From: JBMNFI01 sp050949225
GTDB taxonomy: Bacteria; Bacillota; Dehalobacteriia; UBA4068
Direction: 5' to 3'
DNA length: 64,000 nucleotides
Assembly (NCBI GenBank): GCA_050949225.1
Contig: JBMNFI010000001.1
Span: 620,001-684,000 of the forward strand
In this document: piece after piece, positions 1 through 8,449 of the stretch
Numbering within the stretch: the first letter of the stretch is position 1
Layout of the letters: every line of letters begins with the position of its first letter
Notes under the pieces: generated by a model
What the model saw: the letters and a program-made list of their open reading frames with translations, nothing else
Databases searched by the model: none
Told to the model about the DNA's origin: nothing
Made by a program: the position numbers and the translations under genes

Positions 1-98
1 CTCTTACCTTGGGTAGAAGCGGATTTGTAAGAACGATAAATAGAGGCCGGCCAAGCCGCACCAAAACACAACAACATCGTTAATTCTAATGGACTCAT
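1..98 (-). CDS. Small membrane protein, N-terminal part (PQ-loop-like)
   Basis: Only the first 32 codons lie in the window. The ATG follows an AGAAGGG ribosome binding site. The protein opens with a hydrophobic stretch (MSPLELTMLLCFGAAWP) followed by IYRSYKSASTQGK. A helix and then a basic K/R-S-x-S-T-x-G-K turn recalls the short PQ-loop/SemiSWEET-like integral membrane proteins of Clostridia. That family link is from memory of the pattern and cannot be confirmed on this fragment; substrate and role are unknown. It is the last gene of a minus-strand group with the kinase-like gene and mobB, but has its own promoter overlapping the end of the kinase-like gene. Confidence 0.55.
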   Translation of the reverse strand, partial: MSPLELTMLLCFGAAWPASIYRSYKSASTQGK

Positions 99-134
99 GG
101 ACAATCCCTTCTTTGAAATATGTATAACCATTAT

Positions 135-162
135 ATTATAACAAATCGATATCTAAAGTCAA
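135..162 (-). promoter_or_regulatory. Sigma-A-type promoter for the edge membrane protein gene
   Basis: On the minus strand TTGACT and TATAAT are separated by 16 bases. The -35 box overlaps the stop codon of the upstream kinase-like gene, so the edge gene can be transcribed independently. Confidence 0.55.
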
Positions 163-824
163 TCTGTCAACAGCTCAAAAACCTCATGAGGTATTGTCAG
201 TTGACGCCGGTGAGCTAAATCGCCCAAAGCCCTTTGATAAGCCCTGCAAAGCTGCTGAGAATTTATTTCCTTATGCTCTAATAAAAAAGCCGCCGCCGCT
301 TTAACCCAGGAAAATTTCCAAGTGGTAAAAACCGGATCATAGCTAAGGGCATAGGCTAAAATATTGCCCCAGTCCGTAATCCGATCAGTGTTTTTTGCAT
401 CGGTAAAATCCACCCCATAAAGCAGCTTTTTTTGCCGATCCCAAATAAAATTACGTAAATTGACATCACCACGCCCCTGCTGCAAACAGGCATAAAACTG
501 CTCCAACCAGCTCCATAAGGGCTCAATAACCTCCCGTCCCTCTCTATTTTGCGCCTCCTCCTGCCGCAAAAAATCACATAAATTTATCCCCTCAAGATAG
601 GAAAGCAACAGGTAGTCCTCCCCCACTTCTAAAACTTGCGGAACCGCCAGACCCGCTGCTCTCAATTTGCTTAGGATTTGCTGCTCTCGTAACAAACCAT
701 CATTTAAATATTTTTTACAAACCAGCAAGGATCCTGCCCTTTCCAATAAAAATACTTTATTCTGCTTTGAAACAAAGGTCTCTTTAAGGGTGTAATCGGC
801 TTGCCCCAGAAACGTTAAATCCAT
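159..824 (-). CDS. Protein-kinase-fold phosphotransferase family protein
   Basis: 221 residues, predicted cytosolic. The motif RGDVNLRNF (D120, N125) followed by GVDFTD (D139) matches the catalytic loop D-x4-N and metal-binding D of the aminoglycoside phosphotransferase/eukaryotic-like kinase fold. The KKYL and ILSKL segments near residues 37-53 suit the N-lobe. It is shorter than typical antibiotic kinases (about 260-300 residues), and its substrate cannot be told. The ATG lies one base past the mobB stop with its ribosome binding site inside mobB, so the two genes are probably translationally coupled. An antibiotic-resistance role should not be assumed; a housekeeping small-molecule or protein kinase is as likely. 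Confidence 0.65.
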   Translation of the reverse strand: MDLTFLGQADYTLKETFVSKQNKVFLLERAGSLLVCKKYLNDGLLREQQILSKLRAAGLAVPQVLEVGEDYLLLSYLEGINLCDFLRQEEAQNREGREVIEPLWSWLEQFYACLQQGRGDVNLRNFIWDRQKKLLYGVDFTDAKNTDRITDWGNILAYALSYDPVFTTWKFSWVKAAAAFLLEHKEINSQQLCRAYQRALGDLAHRRQLTIPHEVFELLTD

Positions 825-825
825 T

Positions 826-1449
826 TTAATCCCTCTTTATTTGATAAGTCAATTGCCCTTTTTGCCCCGCCAAAAGCTTTCCTAACTCCCGGCTGGCCGC
901 AAAAGACAGCGGCATTTTTTCATCGTTCAGATACAACTCACCCCAAGGCACAGGCTGCCAATCATAAGCCACTTGCTCCACCAAATCTACCAACGCGCTT
1001 ACATCGGTCAGGGCAGAATAAAGAGGTATGTCCCTATATTTACCGCTTAGCTGGTTGACTATTTGCCCAGCAATCGCAAACACTGTATCATTAAGCCTTT
1101 CATCAATTTCGGCCGTATTGTGTGCTGTAATAATTTTAGGTAAGGGACAGTCAAAAACCCCCTCTAAAATCACATAATCGTGATGATAATGATCAAGAAT
1201 TTCCTCTAAAGGAATCATCCTTTGGTATAAAATATCCGTCTCATACATCCCACGAGCGGTAACCAGTTGCGAGCCGGCCATTTTATGCCGATACGTGTTA
1301 GAGCCTTCCGTATCAATAGCAAACTTTTCAAAGTGAATCTCCTTGACGCTGCCCACAGAATAACCCCTGTTGCGTAATTCACCGACAATCTTTTCCACCG
1401 TCGTCGTCTTTCCGGATTTTGTGATACCACATACAGCAATCACTTTCAT
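826..1449 (-). CDS. mobB: Molybdopterin-guanine dinucleotide biosynthesis protein B (MobB-type GTPase)
   Basis: 207 residues. A Walker A motif GITKSGKTT sits at residues 8-16, followed by the conserved K-EIHFE and IDTEGSNTYRHKMAGSQ region, which is diagnostic for MobB. MobB binds GTP and assists MobA in converting molybdopterin to the guanine dinucleotide form used by formate dehydrogenases and related enzymes. The C-terminal 40 or so residues go beyond the minimal MobB core (about 165 residues). No mobA or moe genes are in the window. It is the first gene of a pair with the kinase-like gene. A good ribosome binding site (AAGGGAGC) precedes the ATG. Confidence 0.85.
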   Translation of the reverse strand: MKVIAVCGITKSGKTTTVEKIVGELRNRGYSVGSVKEIHFEKFAIDTEGSNTYRHKMAGSQLVTARGMYETDILYQRMIPLEEILDHYHHDYVILEGVFDCPLPKIITAHNTAEIDERLNDTVFAIAGQIVNQLSGKYRDIPLYSALTDVSALVDLVEQVAYDWQPVPWGELYLNDEKMPLSFAASRELGKLLAGQKGQLTYQIKRD

Positions 1450-1543
1450 GACAAAGCTCCCTTTTCATTTTATTTTGTCTTGCATTTATCATCATTTATA
1501 GATAAAATTATATCATATATGCATTATAAAGGAGGCCGCCCCC

Positions 1544-1930
1544 TTGAAACGCTGGGACATTCTCTTGATTATCGTTCTAATAGCTGCCGCCGCCCTCATT
1601 TGGCTGTCTTTTTCCACGCAAAAAAACATCGAAAAAGGTGTGGCCGTAATCCGCATAAATGGAGAGGAAACGCAAACCCTTGATCTTTCTTTTGATGATA
1701 CCTATACAATCAAAGGTCAAAACTTTTCCTGCGAAGTTACAGTGAAAAACGGCAGCGTAGGCATCACAAAATCACCCTGTCCCGATCAAACCTGCATCCA
1801 TATGGGCTTTATCAATCAGCCTAATCGCACCATTGTTTGCCTGCCTAATCTTTTGAGCATCTCAATAAGAGAAACATCCGCAAAAGATCAGCATAAAGAT
1901 CAGCATGATGTAGATACTATTACTTTCTAG
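1544..1930 (+). CDS. NusG domain II-containing secreted or membrane-anchored protein
   Basis: 128 residues with one N-terminal membrane helix (residues 5-22) and an extracytoplasmic beta-rich domain. The segment SPCPDQTCIHMGFINQP followed by IVCLPN is typical of the NusG-domain-II family found beside respiratory or flavin-transfer genes in Clostridia. A TTG start is chosen because AAAGGAGG lies 8 bases upstream and no ATG is available. The gene is 15 bases upstream of a Gx-family transporter, so they form an operon. The two conserved cysteines could form a disulfide or carry a cofactor; the exact function is unknown. Such pairs often neighbour ApbE or Rnf genes, and apbE is indeed the next gene here. 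Confidence 0.75.
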   Translation: MKRWDILLIIVLIAAAALIWLSFSTQKNIEKGVAVIRINGEETQTLDLSFDDTYTIKGQNFSCEVTVKNGSVGITKSPCPDQTCIHMGFINQPNRTIVCLPNLLSISIRETSAKDQHKDQHDVDTITF

Positions 1931-1945
1931 AAAAGAGGTTTTAGC

Positions 1946-2443
1946 TTGACTACCCGTCGCCTGACCACCATCGCCATCCTGACAGCTATGGCAATTGTTT
2001 TACACCTTGTGGAAAGTCTGTTTCCTGCCCCTTTGCCGATCCCCGGGGTTAAGCTGGGACTGGCTAATATCATTACGATTATCGCCTTAGTCTTGGTGGA
2101 CTGGAAGGCTGCCCTTTCCGTGGCGGTTTTGCGCACCGTAATCGGTTCACTGTTGTCAGGAACCTTTTTCTCCGTAACCTTTATTCTCAGCTTTAGCGGA
2201 GCCATCTTGGCAGCTTTAATTATGGTGCTGATCTATCTTAAATTTCCCAAATTCAGCATTATCGGTATCAGCATCGCTGGAGCCGTCATGCATAATATTG
2301 CCCAACTGGGAGCGGCCGCCCTGATTATCGATCAACCCGGCATTTACTACTACCTGCCTGTCCTTTTAATCGCCGCTATCCCAACCGGCATCATTACCGG
2401 TCTCCTGGCCTCTCTTTTATGTAAACGTTTAAAAAAAAGCTAG
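1946..2443 (+). CDS. Gx transporter family membrane protein
   Basis: 165 residues, almost entirely hydrophobic, with about five membrane segments. The opening TTRRLTTIAILTAMAIVLH and the PGVKLGLANI motif are typical of the Gx transporter family, often labelled heptaprenyl diphosphate synthase component I by old transitive annotation. The fold resembles ECF-type S components. Translation starts at TTG, 6 bases after an AAAAGAGGT ribosome binding site. It lies directly downstream of the NusG-domain-II gene and is followed by a terminator shared with the convergent apbE. The transported substrate is unknown; a flavin or flavin-related precursor would fit the neighbourhood, but that is inference. 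Confidence 0.75.
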   Translation: MTTRRLTTIAILTAMAIVLHLVESLFPAPLPIPGVKLGLANIITIIALVLVDWKAALSVAVLRTVIGSLLSGTFFSVTFILSFSGAILAALIMVLIYLKFPKFSIIGISIAGAVMHNIAQLGAAALIIDQPGIYYYLPVLLIAAIPTGIITGLLASLLCKRLKKS

Positions 2444-2458
2444 CTTGCCACTGCTCTT

Positions 2459-2490
2459 ATCTCCCTGCAATCGGTCGGGAGATTTTTTTT
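2459..2490 (+). terminator. Rho-independent terminator after the Gx transporter gene
   Basis: ATCTCCC and GGGAGAT form a 7-bp stem with an 11-base loop, followed by a T run. It ends just before the apbE stop codon on the other strand. Confidence 0.8.
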
Positions 2491-2498
2491 AATCGGTT

Positions 2499-3509
2499 TT
2501 AGTCAACAATAATCAAATACTCGTTCATCCCCGGTGAAGCGGTCATCTTTCCATCCTCATCCATAATAACAGTCCAAGCTTCTTCTCCTTGCGTAAGGAT
2601 CTTTTTATAATCATTAGGCCCTAAAACGAAAACAGCCGTTGAAAGCATATCCGCCATCGCAGAATTTTCACAAATCACGGTTGCAAAAACACTTTCATCA
2701 GCCGGCATCCCGGTTTGCGGATTCAAAATATGGTGATAACGCTTCCCGTCCACCTCAAAAAAACGCTGGTCATCCCCAGAGGTCACTACCGACTTGTTGA
2801 TCACTTCAATAATACCAACCAGCTCTCGTCCATCTTCAGGACGCGGGTTTCTAATCCCAATTCGCCAAGGTTTACCATCCGGCATACTCCCTAAAGCATA
2901 AACATTACCGCCGGCATTAATCACAGCATGCTTAATTCCGGCCTCTTTTAGGGCCGCTACCGCACAATCAGTCGCATACCCCTTAGCCACAGCACCTAAA
3001 TCAATGACTGTATCATTTTTAACCGTAATTGTACGATTGTTTTCATCAATAATAATATTTTTATCATTAATCGAAGGTAAGATTTTTTGCAGTTCAGCCT
3101 CGCTGGGAAGATGCTTTTTTCCGTTAAAATCCCACAAATCCATCACAGCGCCAATTGCTATGCTGAAAGACCCCCCGCTTTTTTTTCCCATTTCTAAAGC
3201 TTGTGTCACCATCTGCCAAAGGTCATCACTAACCTGAACAGCCTCCCCTTGCGCCTGATTAACTTGATAAAGCTCGCTTTTTTTATCAAAACGATCACTA
3301 ATTTGTTCAATCCGTGCATATTCTTGTTCGGCCGCCTTACAAGCTGCCTTCGCCTCACTTTCATTAGCGGCATAAACCTGCATGTCAATAACTGTATCCA
3401 TGTAATATGTTTCAGAGGTATAAACAGTTAAGTCAAGATCGTTATCGTGCGCACAAGCACTTAAAAATGTGCTGAACAAAACCACTAAAATCACCATCAG
3501 TTTTTTCAT
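2499..3509 (-). CDS. apbE: FAD:protein FMN transferase, lipoprotein
   Basis: 336 residues. An N-terminal lipoprotein signal peptide ends in LSAC at residues 16-19, so the enzyme acts outside the membrane. Conserved ApbE motifs are present: DTVIDMQVYA near residue 44, DLGAVAKGYATD near 170, NAGGNVYALG near 198, HHILNPQTGMPA near 258 and DMLSTAVFVLG near 287. ApbE transfers FMN from FAD to a threonine of target proteins such as RnfG/RnfD and other FMN-binding extracytoplasmic proteins. No such target is encoded in this window. It is convergent with the NusG-II/Gx pair and has its own sigma-A promoter about 100 bp upstream, with repeats in between. Length and motifs are normal. Confidence 0.93.
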   Translation of the reverse strand: MKKLMVILVVLFSTFLSACAHDNDLDLTVYTSETYYMDTVIDMQVYAANESEAKAACKAAEQEYARIEQISDRFDKKSELYQVNQAQGEAVQVSDDLWQMVTQALEMGKKSGGSFSIAIGAVMDLWDFNGKKHLPSEAELQKILPSINDKNIIIDENNRTITVKNDTVIDLGAVAKGYATDCAVAALKEAGIKHAVINAGGNVYALGSMPDGKPWRIGIRNPRPEDGRELVGIIEVINKSVVTSGDDQRFFEVDGKRYHHILNPQTGMPADESVFATVICENSAMADMLSTAVFVLGPNDYKKILTQGEEAWTVIMDEDGKMTASPGMNEYLIIVD

Positions 3510-3565
3510 AAACTTTTCATCCCCTCTTATTTCAAAAGGCTCATAATTTTCCCCTTATTGTCCCA

Positions 3566-3615
3566 ATTGTATTAATTGTTGCATCAATTATTATATTAAT
3601 TATTGTATTAATTGT
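3566..3615. repeat. Two direct copies of a 14-mer in the apbE promoter/leader
   Basis: ATTGTATTAATTGT occurs at 3566-3579 and again, identically, at 3602-3615, 36 bp apart. The second copy overlaps the apbE -10 box. AT-rich near-repeats fill the gap. This could be a pair of regulator sites, or simply AT-rich drift. Confidence 0.5.
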
Positions 3616-3640
3616 AATGAAAAAATCACCACTTTGTCAA
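3611..3640 (-). promoter_or_regulatory. Sigma-A promoter for apbE
   Basis: Minus strand: TTGACA, 18 bases, then TACAAT. It is located between the gyrA-end palindrome and apbE. Confidence 0.7.
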
Positions 3641-3645
3641 GCATG

Positions 3646-3675
3646 ACAGCCTAACCGCTTAAGCGGTTAGGCTGT
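3646..3675. terminator. Perfect 30-base palindrome downstream of gyrA
   Basis: Two 15-base arms, ACAGCCTAACCGCTT and its exact complement, lie 18 bases after the gyrA stop. This is the expected place of the gyrBA terminator, though the T run on the minus strand is poor and comes only about 20 bases later, inside the apbE promoter. Confidence 0.6.
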
Positions 3676-3693
3676 AGCAAAATACTCTTTATA

Positions 3694-6192
3694 TTATTCT
3701 TCCGCCAACTCATCTTCTACCGCCACAGTTTCTTCATCAGAGGTCGGTTCAAAATACTCCTCGTCCTCTTCTCTGGCGATCACCTTAGCCATATCGACGA
3801 CAACATCGCCCTCATCAAGCTTAATTACACGCACTCCCTGAGCATATCTGCCCTGTTCAGAGATATCAGAAACCTGCATCCTGATAATGATCCCCTCACG
3901 AGAAATAATCATCACTTCATCCCCATCACGCACCACCTCAATCACTGCTAAGTGACCGGTCTTTTCGTTGCAACGCATGGCATAAATACCTTTGCCGCCA
4001 CGCTTGGTTTTGCGGAAATCATCGAGAGGAGTTCGTTTACCATAACCTTTTTCCGACACCACCAACAATTCATCAAGCTCCTGCATAGAATCCATGCTAA
4101 CCACATAATCAGCCAAGCCAAGCCTAATGCCACGGACCCCGCGTGCGGATCTGCCCATAGGCCGGACATCGTTTTCATCAAAACGAATTGCTGATCCCAT
4201 GGCAGTAGAAAGCACTATATCGTCCTGCCCCCCGGTCAGCTTAACGTTGAGCAGCTCATCCCCCTCATCAAGCGTAATAGCAACAATGCCCTTAACCCTG
4301 CTGGAGAAATAATTACTCAAAACACCACGCTTGACTATCCCTCTTGCTGTACACATGAAAAGGTATTGATCATCAGTAAACTCTCTGATCGGGATAATCG
4401 CCGTAACAGTGTCACCGCCCTCTAAAGCCAGCAAATTAACAATGGCAGTCCCTTTGGCCTGCCTGCCGGCTTCTGGAATCTCGTAAACCTTCAAGCGGTA
4501 AGCCCGACCTTTGTTAGTGAAAATTAACAGGTAATGATGCGTGGTCGTGATAAACATCTGTTCCACAAAATCTTCCTGCTTAATTCCCATGCCGGTGACA
4601 CCGCGTCCGCCTCTTCTTTGTTGACGATAGGTGCTGGTATTAAGTCGCTTAATATAACCATTTTTGGTGATGGTTATTACCATATCTTCTTCAGCAATCA
4701 AATCCTCATCCGACATTTCCTCATGGGATCTGGTTATCACCGTACGCCTCTCATCAGTGTATTTTTCGGCCATTGTTTGCAGCTCTTCTTTTATAGTAAA
4801 TAATAACAATCTTTCATTGCTTAAAATCTCCGTCAGGTAAGAGATCGTTTTAATTAATTCTTTGTATTCTTCATCTAATTTTTCCCTCTCCAAACCGGTC
4901 AGGGCTCGCAAACGCATCTCCAAAATCGCCTGTGCTTGAATTTGCGAGAGACTAAAACGCTCCATCAGCTTACCCCTGGCATCCTCAGTGCTGGAGGCGG
5001 AACGAATAATCCCCACAATTTCATCAATATAATCAAGAGCAATTTTCAAACCTTCTACAATATGTGCCCTATCCTGGGCTTTTTTAAGCTCAAAACGACT
5101 GCGGCGAATAATAATATCCTTTTGATGTTCTATATAATGCTCTAAAACCTCTTTAAGATTTAAGACTTGCGGAACTCCATCCACCAAAGCCAAAGTAATC
5201 ACACCAAAAGAAACCTGCATTTGTGTCTGTTTATATAATTGATTGAGCAATACATGAGCATTAACATCCTTTTTAAGCTCAACCACTACCCGCATGCCAT
5301 CCTTATCACTCTCATCACGCAAGTCGGAAATACCTTCGACTTTTTTATCACGTGCCAAACCGGCAATCTTTTCAACCAAAGTAGCCTTATTGACCTGATA
5401 TGGTAATTCAGTAATCAAAATACGCTGTCTGCCGTTATTAAGACTCTCGATTGTCGCCTTGGCCCTGATTTGAATAGATCCACGCCCTGTTTCATAAGCC
5501 GAGCGAATACCCTCTGTACCTAAAATAATGCCCGCTGTGGGAAAATCTGGTCCGGGAATTTTTTGCATCAATTCAGCAATTGAAATGTCCGGATTGTCAA
5601 TTAAAGCAACTATTCCATCACAAACTTCTTTTAAATTGTGCGGAGGAATATTAGTAGCCATGCCCACGGCAATCCCTGAAGAACCGTTAACCAAAAGATT
5701 GGGTAAGCGTGCCGGAAGTACTGCCGGCTCCTTCTCGCTGCCGTCATAGTTATCAACAAAATCTACAGTATCTTTATTAATATCGGCCATTAATTCCATA
5801 GAAAAACGCTTGAGCTTGACCTCTGTATAACGCATGGCCGCTGCCCCGTCTCCATCTACAGAACCAAAGTTACCTTGCCCATCCACCAATAAATAACGAA
5901 TAGAAAAATCCTGCGCCATACGCACCAAAGCGTCATAAACAGCGGTATCACCATGAGGATGATATTTACCCAAAACGTCACCCACAATACGAGCAGACTT
6001 TTTATGCGGCTTATCAGGCGAAATACCTTGTTCATACATCGAATAAAGAATACGCCTGTGTACAGGTTTGAAGCCATCCCTCACATCCGGCAGGGCTCGT
6101 CCTACGATTACGCTCATTGCATAGTCAATGTAGGATTTTTTCATTTCTGTTTCAATATTTCTTTTAAGAATCTTACCGTTGGTATAATCCAT
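3694..6192 (-). CDS. gyrA: DNA gyrase subunit A
   Basis: 832 residues, the usual length. GyrA forms the A2B2 gyrase that introduces negative supercoils; this subunit breaks and rejoins DNA. The active-site tyrosine is Y122 in AAAMRYTEVKL, at the same number as in E. coli. The quinolone-determining region reads HPHGDTAVYD, with T83 and D87. The C-terminal beta-pinwheel begins with the GyrA box QQRRGGRG, which separates gyrase from topoisomerase IV, and the tail is acidic. It starts 19 bases after the gyrB stop, so the two are co-transcribed in the order gyrB-gyrA. Confidence 0.97.
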   Translation of the reverse strand: MDYTNGKILKRNIETEMKKSYIDYAMSVIVGRALPDVRDGFKPVHRRILYSMYEQGISPDKPHKKSARIVGDVLGKYHPHGDTAVYDALVRMAQDFSIRYLLVDGQGNFGSVDGDGAAAMRYTEVKLKRFSMELMADINKDTVDFVDNYDGSEKEPAVLPARLPNLLVNGSSGIAVGMATNIPPHNLKEVCDGIVALIDNPDISIAELMQKIPGPDFPTAGIILGTEGIRSAYETGRGSIQIRAKATIESLNNGRQRILITELPYQVNKATLVEKIAGLARDKKVEGISDLRDESDKDGMRVVVELKKDVNAHVLLNQLYKQTQMQVSFGVITLALVDGVPQVLNLKEVLEHYIEHQKDIIIRRSRFELKKAQDRAHIVEGLKIALDYIDEIVGIIRSASSTEDARGKLMERFSLSQIQAQAILEMRLRALTGLEREKLDEEYKELIKTISYLTEILSNERLLLFTIKEELQTMAEKYTDERRTVITRSHEEMSDEDLIAEEDMVITITKNGYIKRLNTSTYRQQRRGGRGVTGMGIKQEDFVEQMFITTTHHYLLIFTNKGRAYRLKVYEIPEAGRQAKGTAIVNLLALEGGDTVTAIIPIREFTDDQYLFMCTARGIVKRGVLSNYFSSRVKGIVAITLDEGDELLNVKLTGGQDDIVLSTAMGSAIRFDENDVRPMGRSARGVRGIRLGLADYVVSMDSMQELDELLVVSEKGYGKRTPLDDFRKTKRGGKGIYAMRCNEKTGHLAVIEVVRDGDEVMIISREGIIIRMQVSDISEQGRYAQGVRVIKLDEGDVVVDMAKVIAREEDEEYFEPTSDEETVAVEDELAEE

Positions 6193-6211
6193 CGTTTATT
6201 TTTCGCCCTCC

Positions 6212-8146
6212 CTATATATCAAGATTACTAACGTATCTGGCATTTTGGTTGATAAAATTGCGGCGAGGCTCTACTTTATCCCCCATCAAAACTGTGAAAA
6301 TAGTTTCGGCCGCTACCGCATCATCCAGAGAAACCTGCAATAAAGTGCGGTTTTCAGGATTCATAGTCGTATCCCACAGCTGTTCCGCATTCATCTCACC
6401 TAAACCTTTATAACGCTGAACATCATAACGCTCTCTACCGTTTTGTTCCAGAAAAGCTTCCAGCTCCTCATCGCTGTAGCAATATTTATTTCCTTTACCT
6501 TTTTTAGCCTTAGCATTATAAAGCGGCGGCTGAGCAATGTAGACATAACCTGCCTCAATCAGTGGCCGCATATGCCGGAAAAAGAAGGTCAACAGTAAAG
6601 TTCTGATATGCGCACCATCCACATCAGCATCAGTCATGATTACCAGCTTATGATAACGAGCCTTTTCAAGTTCAAACTCCTGATCAATCCCGGTTCCCAT
6701 AGCCGTGATCATAGCTCTGATTTCCTCATTGCTTAAAACTTTGTCAAGACGGGATTTTTCCACATTGATGATTTTCCCTCGCAATGGCAAAATGGCCTGC
6801 GTCAGCCGATCTCTACCCTGCTTGGCAGAACCACCGGCCGAGTCACCTTCCACAATAAACATTTCTGATAAAGCAGGGTCCTTAACCGAGCAATCAGCCA
6901 ATTTACCCGGCAGAGCAGTCCGCTCTAAAGCACTTTTACGTCTGGTTAAATCACGAGCCTTTTTGGCGGCATCCCTGGCCAATGCCGCTTGCACCGACTT
7001 TTCTAAAACACGTTTAGCATATTTGGGGTTTTCCTCTAAGAAAATACCAATATTTTCTCCCACGGCCGTATCAACAATCCCGCGTACTTCCATATTCCCC
7101 AGCTTAGTTTTGGTCTGCCCTTCAAACTGCGGCTCCTCAACCTTAACACTAATCACCGCAGTCAATCCCTCACGAATATCCTCACCGGAAAGATTAGCTT
7201 GGCCTTCTTTTAAAATTCCCGCCCTACGTGCATAATCATTCATCACCCGAGTCAAGGCAGCTTTAAAACCCGCCTCATGGGTGCCGCCTTCCTGCGTATT
7301 AATATTGTTAACATAAGAATAAATATTTTCACTATAACTTACGCTATATTGCAGGGCAACCTCGATAACGACCCGGTCTTTTTCGGTTTCAAAATAAACA
7401 GTAGGATGCAGAGTATCCTTGCTACCATTAAGATAGTTAACAAAATCCTCCACTCCGCCATCATACCGAAAGTTTTTTTCACTTTCATCACGATCATCCA
7501 GCAAAGTAATCTGCAACCCTTTATTCAAAAAGGCCAGTTCACGCAAGCGTGCAATCAAAACATCTTGAGAATAAACAGTCTCTTCAAATACTTCAGCATC
7601 AGGCTTAAAAGAAATCTTTGTTCCTGTCTCCTCGGAAACATCCACCTGTTTCAATTCATAAGAGGGAATCCCTCTTTTATATTCTTGTTGGTAGATATGC
7701 CCATCTCTGGCCACTCTTACCTCCAACCAAGAAGAAAGAGCGTTAACCACGCTCATACCTACACCATGTAAGCCACCGGAAACCTTGTAGCTTCCGCCGC
7801 CGAATTTTCCCCCGGCATGCAGCATAGTAAGGGCGGCTTCTAAAGCCGATTTACCGGTCTTTGCATGAATCCCTACAGGAATACCGCGGCCATTATCCTG
7901 AACGGTAATACTATTATCACGATGGATACTTACAACAATTTTTGTGCAAAACCCGGCCAAAGCTTCGTCAATACTGTTATCAACAATTTCATAAACCAGA
8001 TGATGAAGCCCCTGCGATCCGGTAGAGCCAATATACATCGCCGGCCGACGGCGTACCCCCTCAAGCCCCTCAAGAATCTGAATCTGTCCGGCATCATAAT
8101 TATCATTTTTGGCATTTGCCGGTTCTCTATTTTCCAACTTTGACAT
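6212..8146 (-). CDS. gyrB: DNA gyrase subunit B
   Basis: 644 residues. GyrB provides the ATPase of gyrase. The GHKL ATP-binding domain is at the N-terminus (EIVDNSIDEALAG near residue 55, LHGVGMSVVNALS near 125), then the transducer, then the Toprim domain with EGDSAGGSAKQGRD near 430 and DADVDGAHIRTLL near 508, and the C-terminal QRYKGLGEMN motif. The length is typical for Firmicutes. It is first in the gyrBA pair. The upstream gene is divergent folD rather than recF, so this locus is not the classical dnaA-dnaN-recF-gyrB origin arrangement. A near-consensus promoter lies about 90 bp upstream. Confidence 0.97.
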   Translation of the reverse strand: MSKLENREPANAKNDNYDAGQIQILEGLEGVRRRPAMYIGSTGSQGLHHLVYEIVDNSIDEALAGFCTKIVVSIHRDNSITVQDNGRGIPVGIHAKTGKSALEAALTMLHAGGKFGGGSYKVSGGLHGVGMSVVNALSSWLEVRVARDGHIYQQEYKRGIPSYELKQVDVSEETGTKISFKPDAEVFEETVYSQDVLIARLRELAFLNKGLQITLLDDRDESEKNFRYDGGVEDFVNYLNGSKDTLHPTVYFETEKDRVVIEVALQYSVSYSENIYSYVNNINTQEGGTHEAGFKAALTRVMNDYARRAGILKEGQANLSGEDIREGLTAVISVKVEEPQFEGQTKTKLGNMEVRGIVDTAVGENIGIFLEENPKYAKRVLEKSVQAALARDAAKKARDLTRRKSALERTALPGKLADCSVKDPALSEMFIVEGDSAGGSAKQGRDRLTQAILPLRGKIINVEKSRLDKVLSNEEIRAMITAMGTGIDQEFELEKARYHKLVIMTDADVDGAHIRTLLLTFFFRHMRPLIEAGYVYIAQPPLYNAKAKKGKGNKYCYSDEELEAFLEQNGRERYDVQRYKGLGEMNAEQLWDTTMNPENRTLLQVSLDDAVAAETIFTVLMGDKVEPRRNFINQNARYVSNLDI

Positions 8147-8236
8147 AAAGAAAAAAACCTCCGCTTCTTTATTTAAGATAACAAGTAAGATAACAGGATT
8201 AAAAACCTGTTACATAGTTATTTATATTACTAAATA

Positions 8237-8265
8237 ATTATACCATAAAATGCCCTGCATGACAA
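8237..8265 (-). promoter_or_regulatory. Sigma-A promoter for gyrB-gyrA
   Basis: Minus strand: TTGTCA, 17 bases, TATAAT. The leader between it and gyrB holds a small inverted repeat (AACAGG and CCTGTT, 8191-8211) of unknown role. The rest of the 300-bp divergent region is AT-rich, with no DnaA-box cluster. Confidence 0.7.
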
Positions 8266-8449
8266 TGTTTTCTTCATATAAATATACTAAAAATGTTTTT
8301 TCACAAAATTACCTGCAAAAGTCAAAAATAATCCCCTAAAAAGCTTTTTTAAAGAAAGGAAAATTATACAAATAGAGAGAAGATAGTTTATATTAAGATA
8401 GTAGAATATAGCAGAAAAAAGCTAAAGAATTTCTCAAAGGAGAGTTGTG

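Noticed and set aside
8147..8446. Replication origin near gyrB
   Set aside because: No cluster of DnaA boxes; dnaA, dnaN and recF are not in the window.
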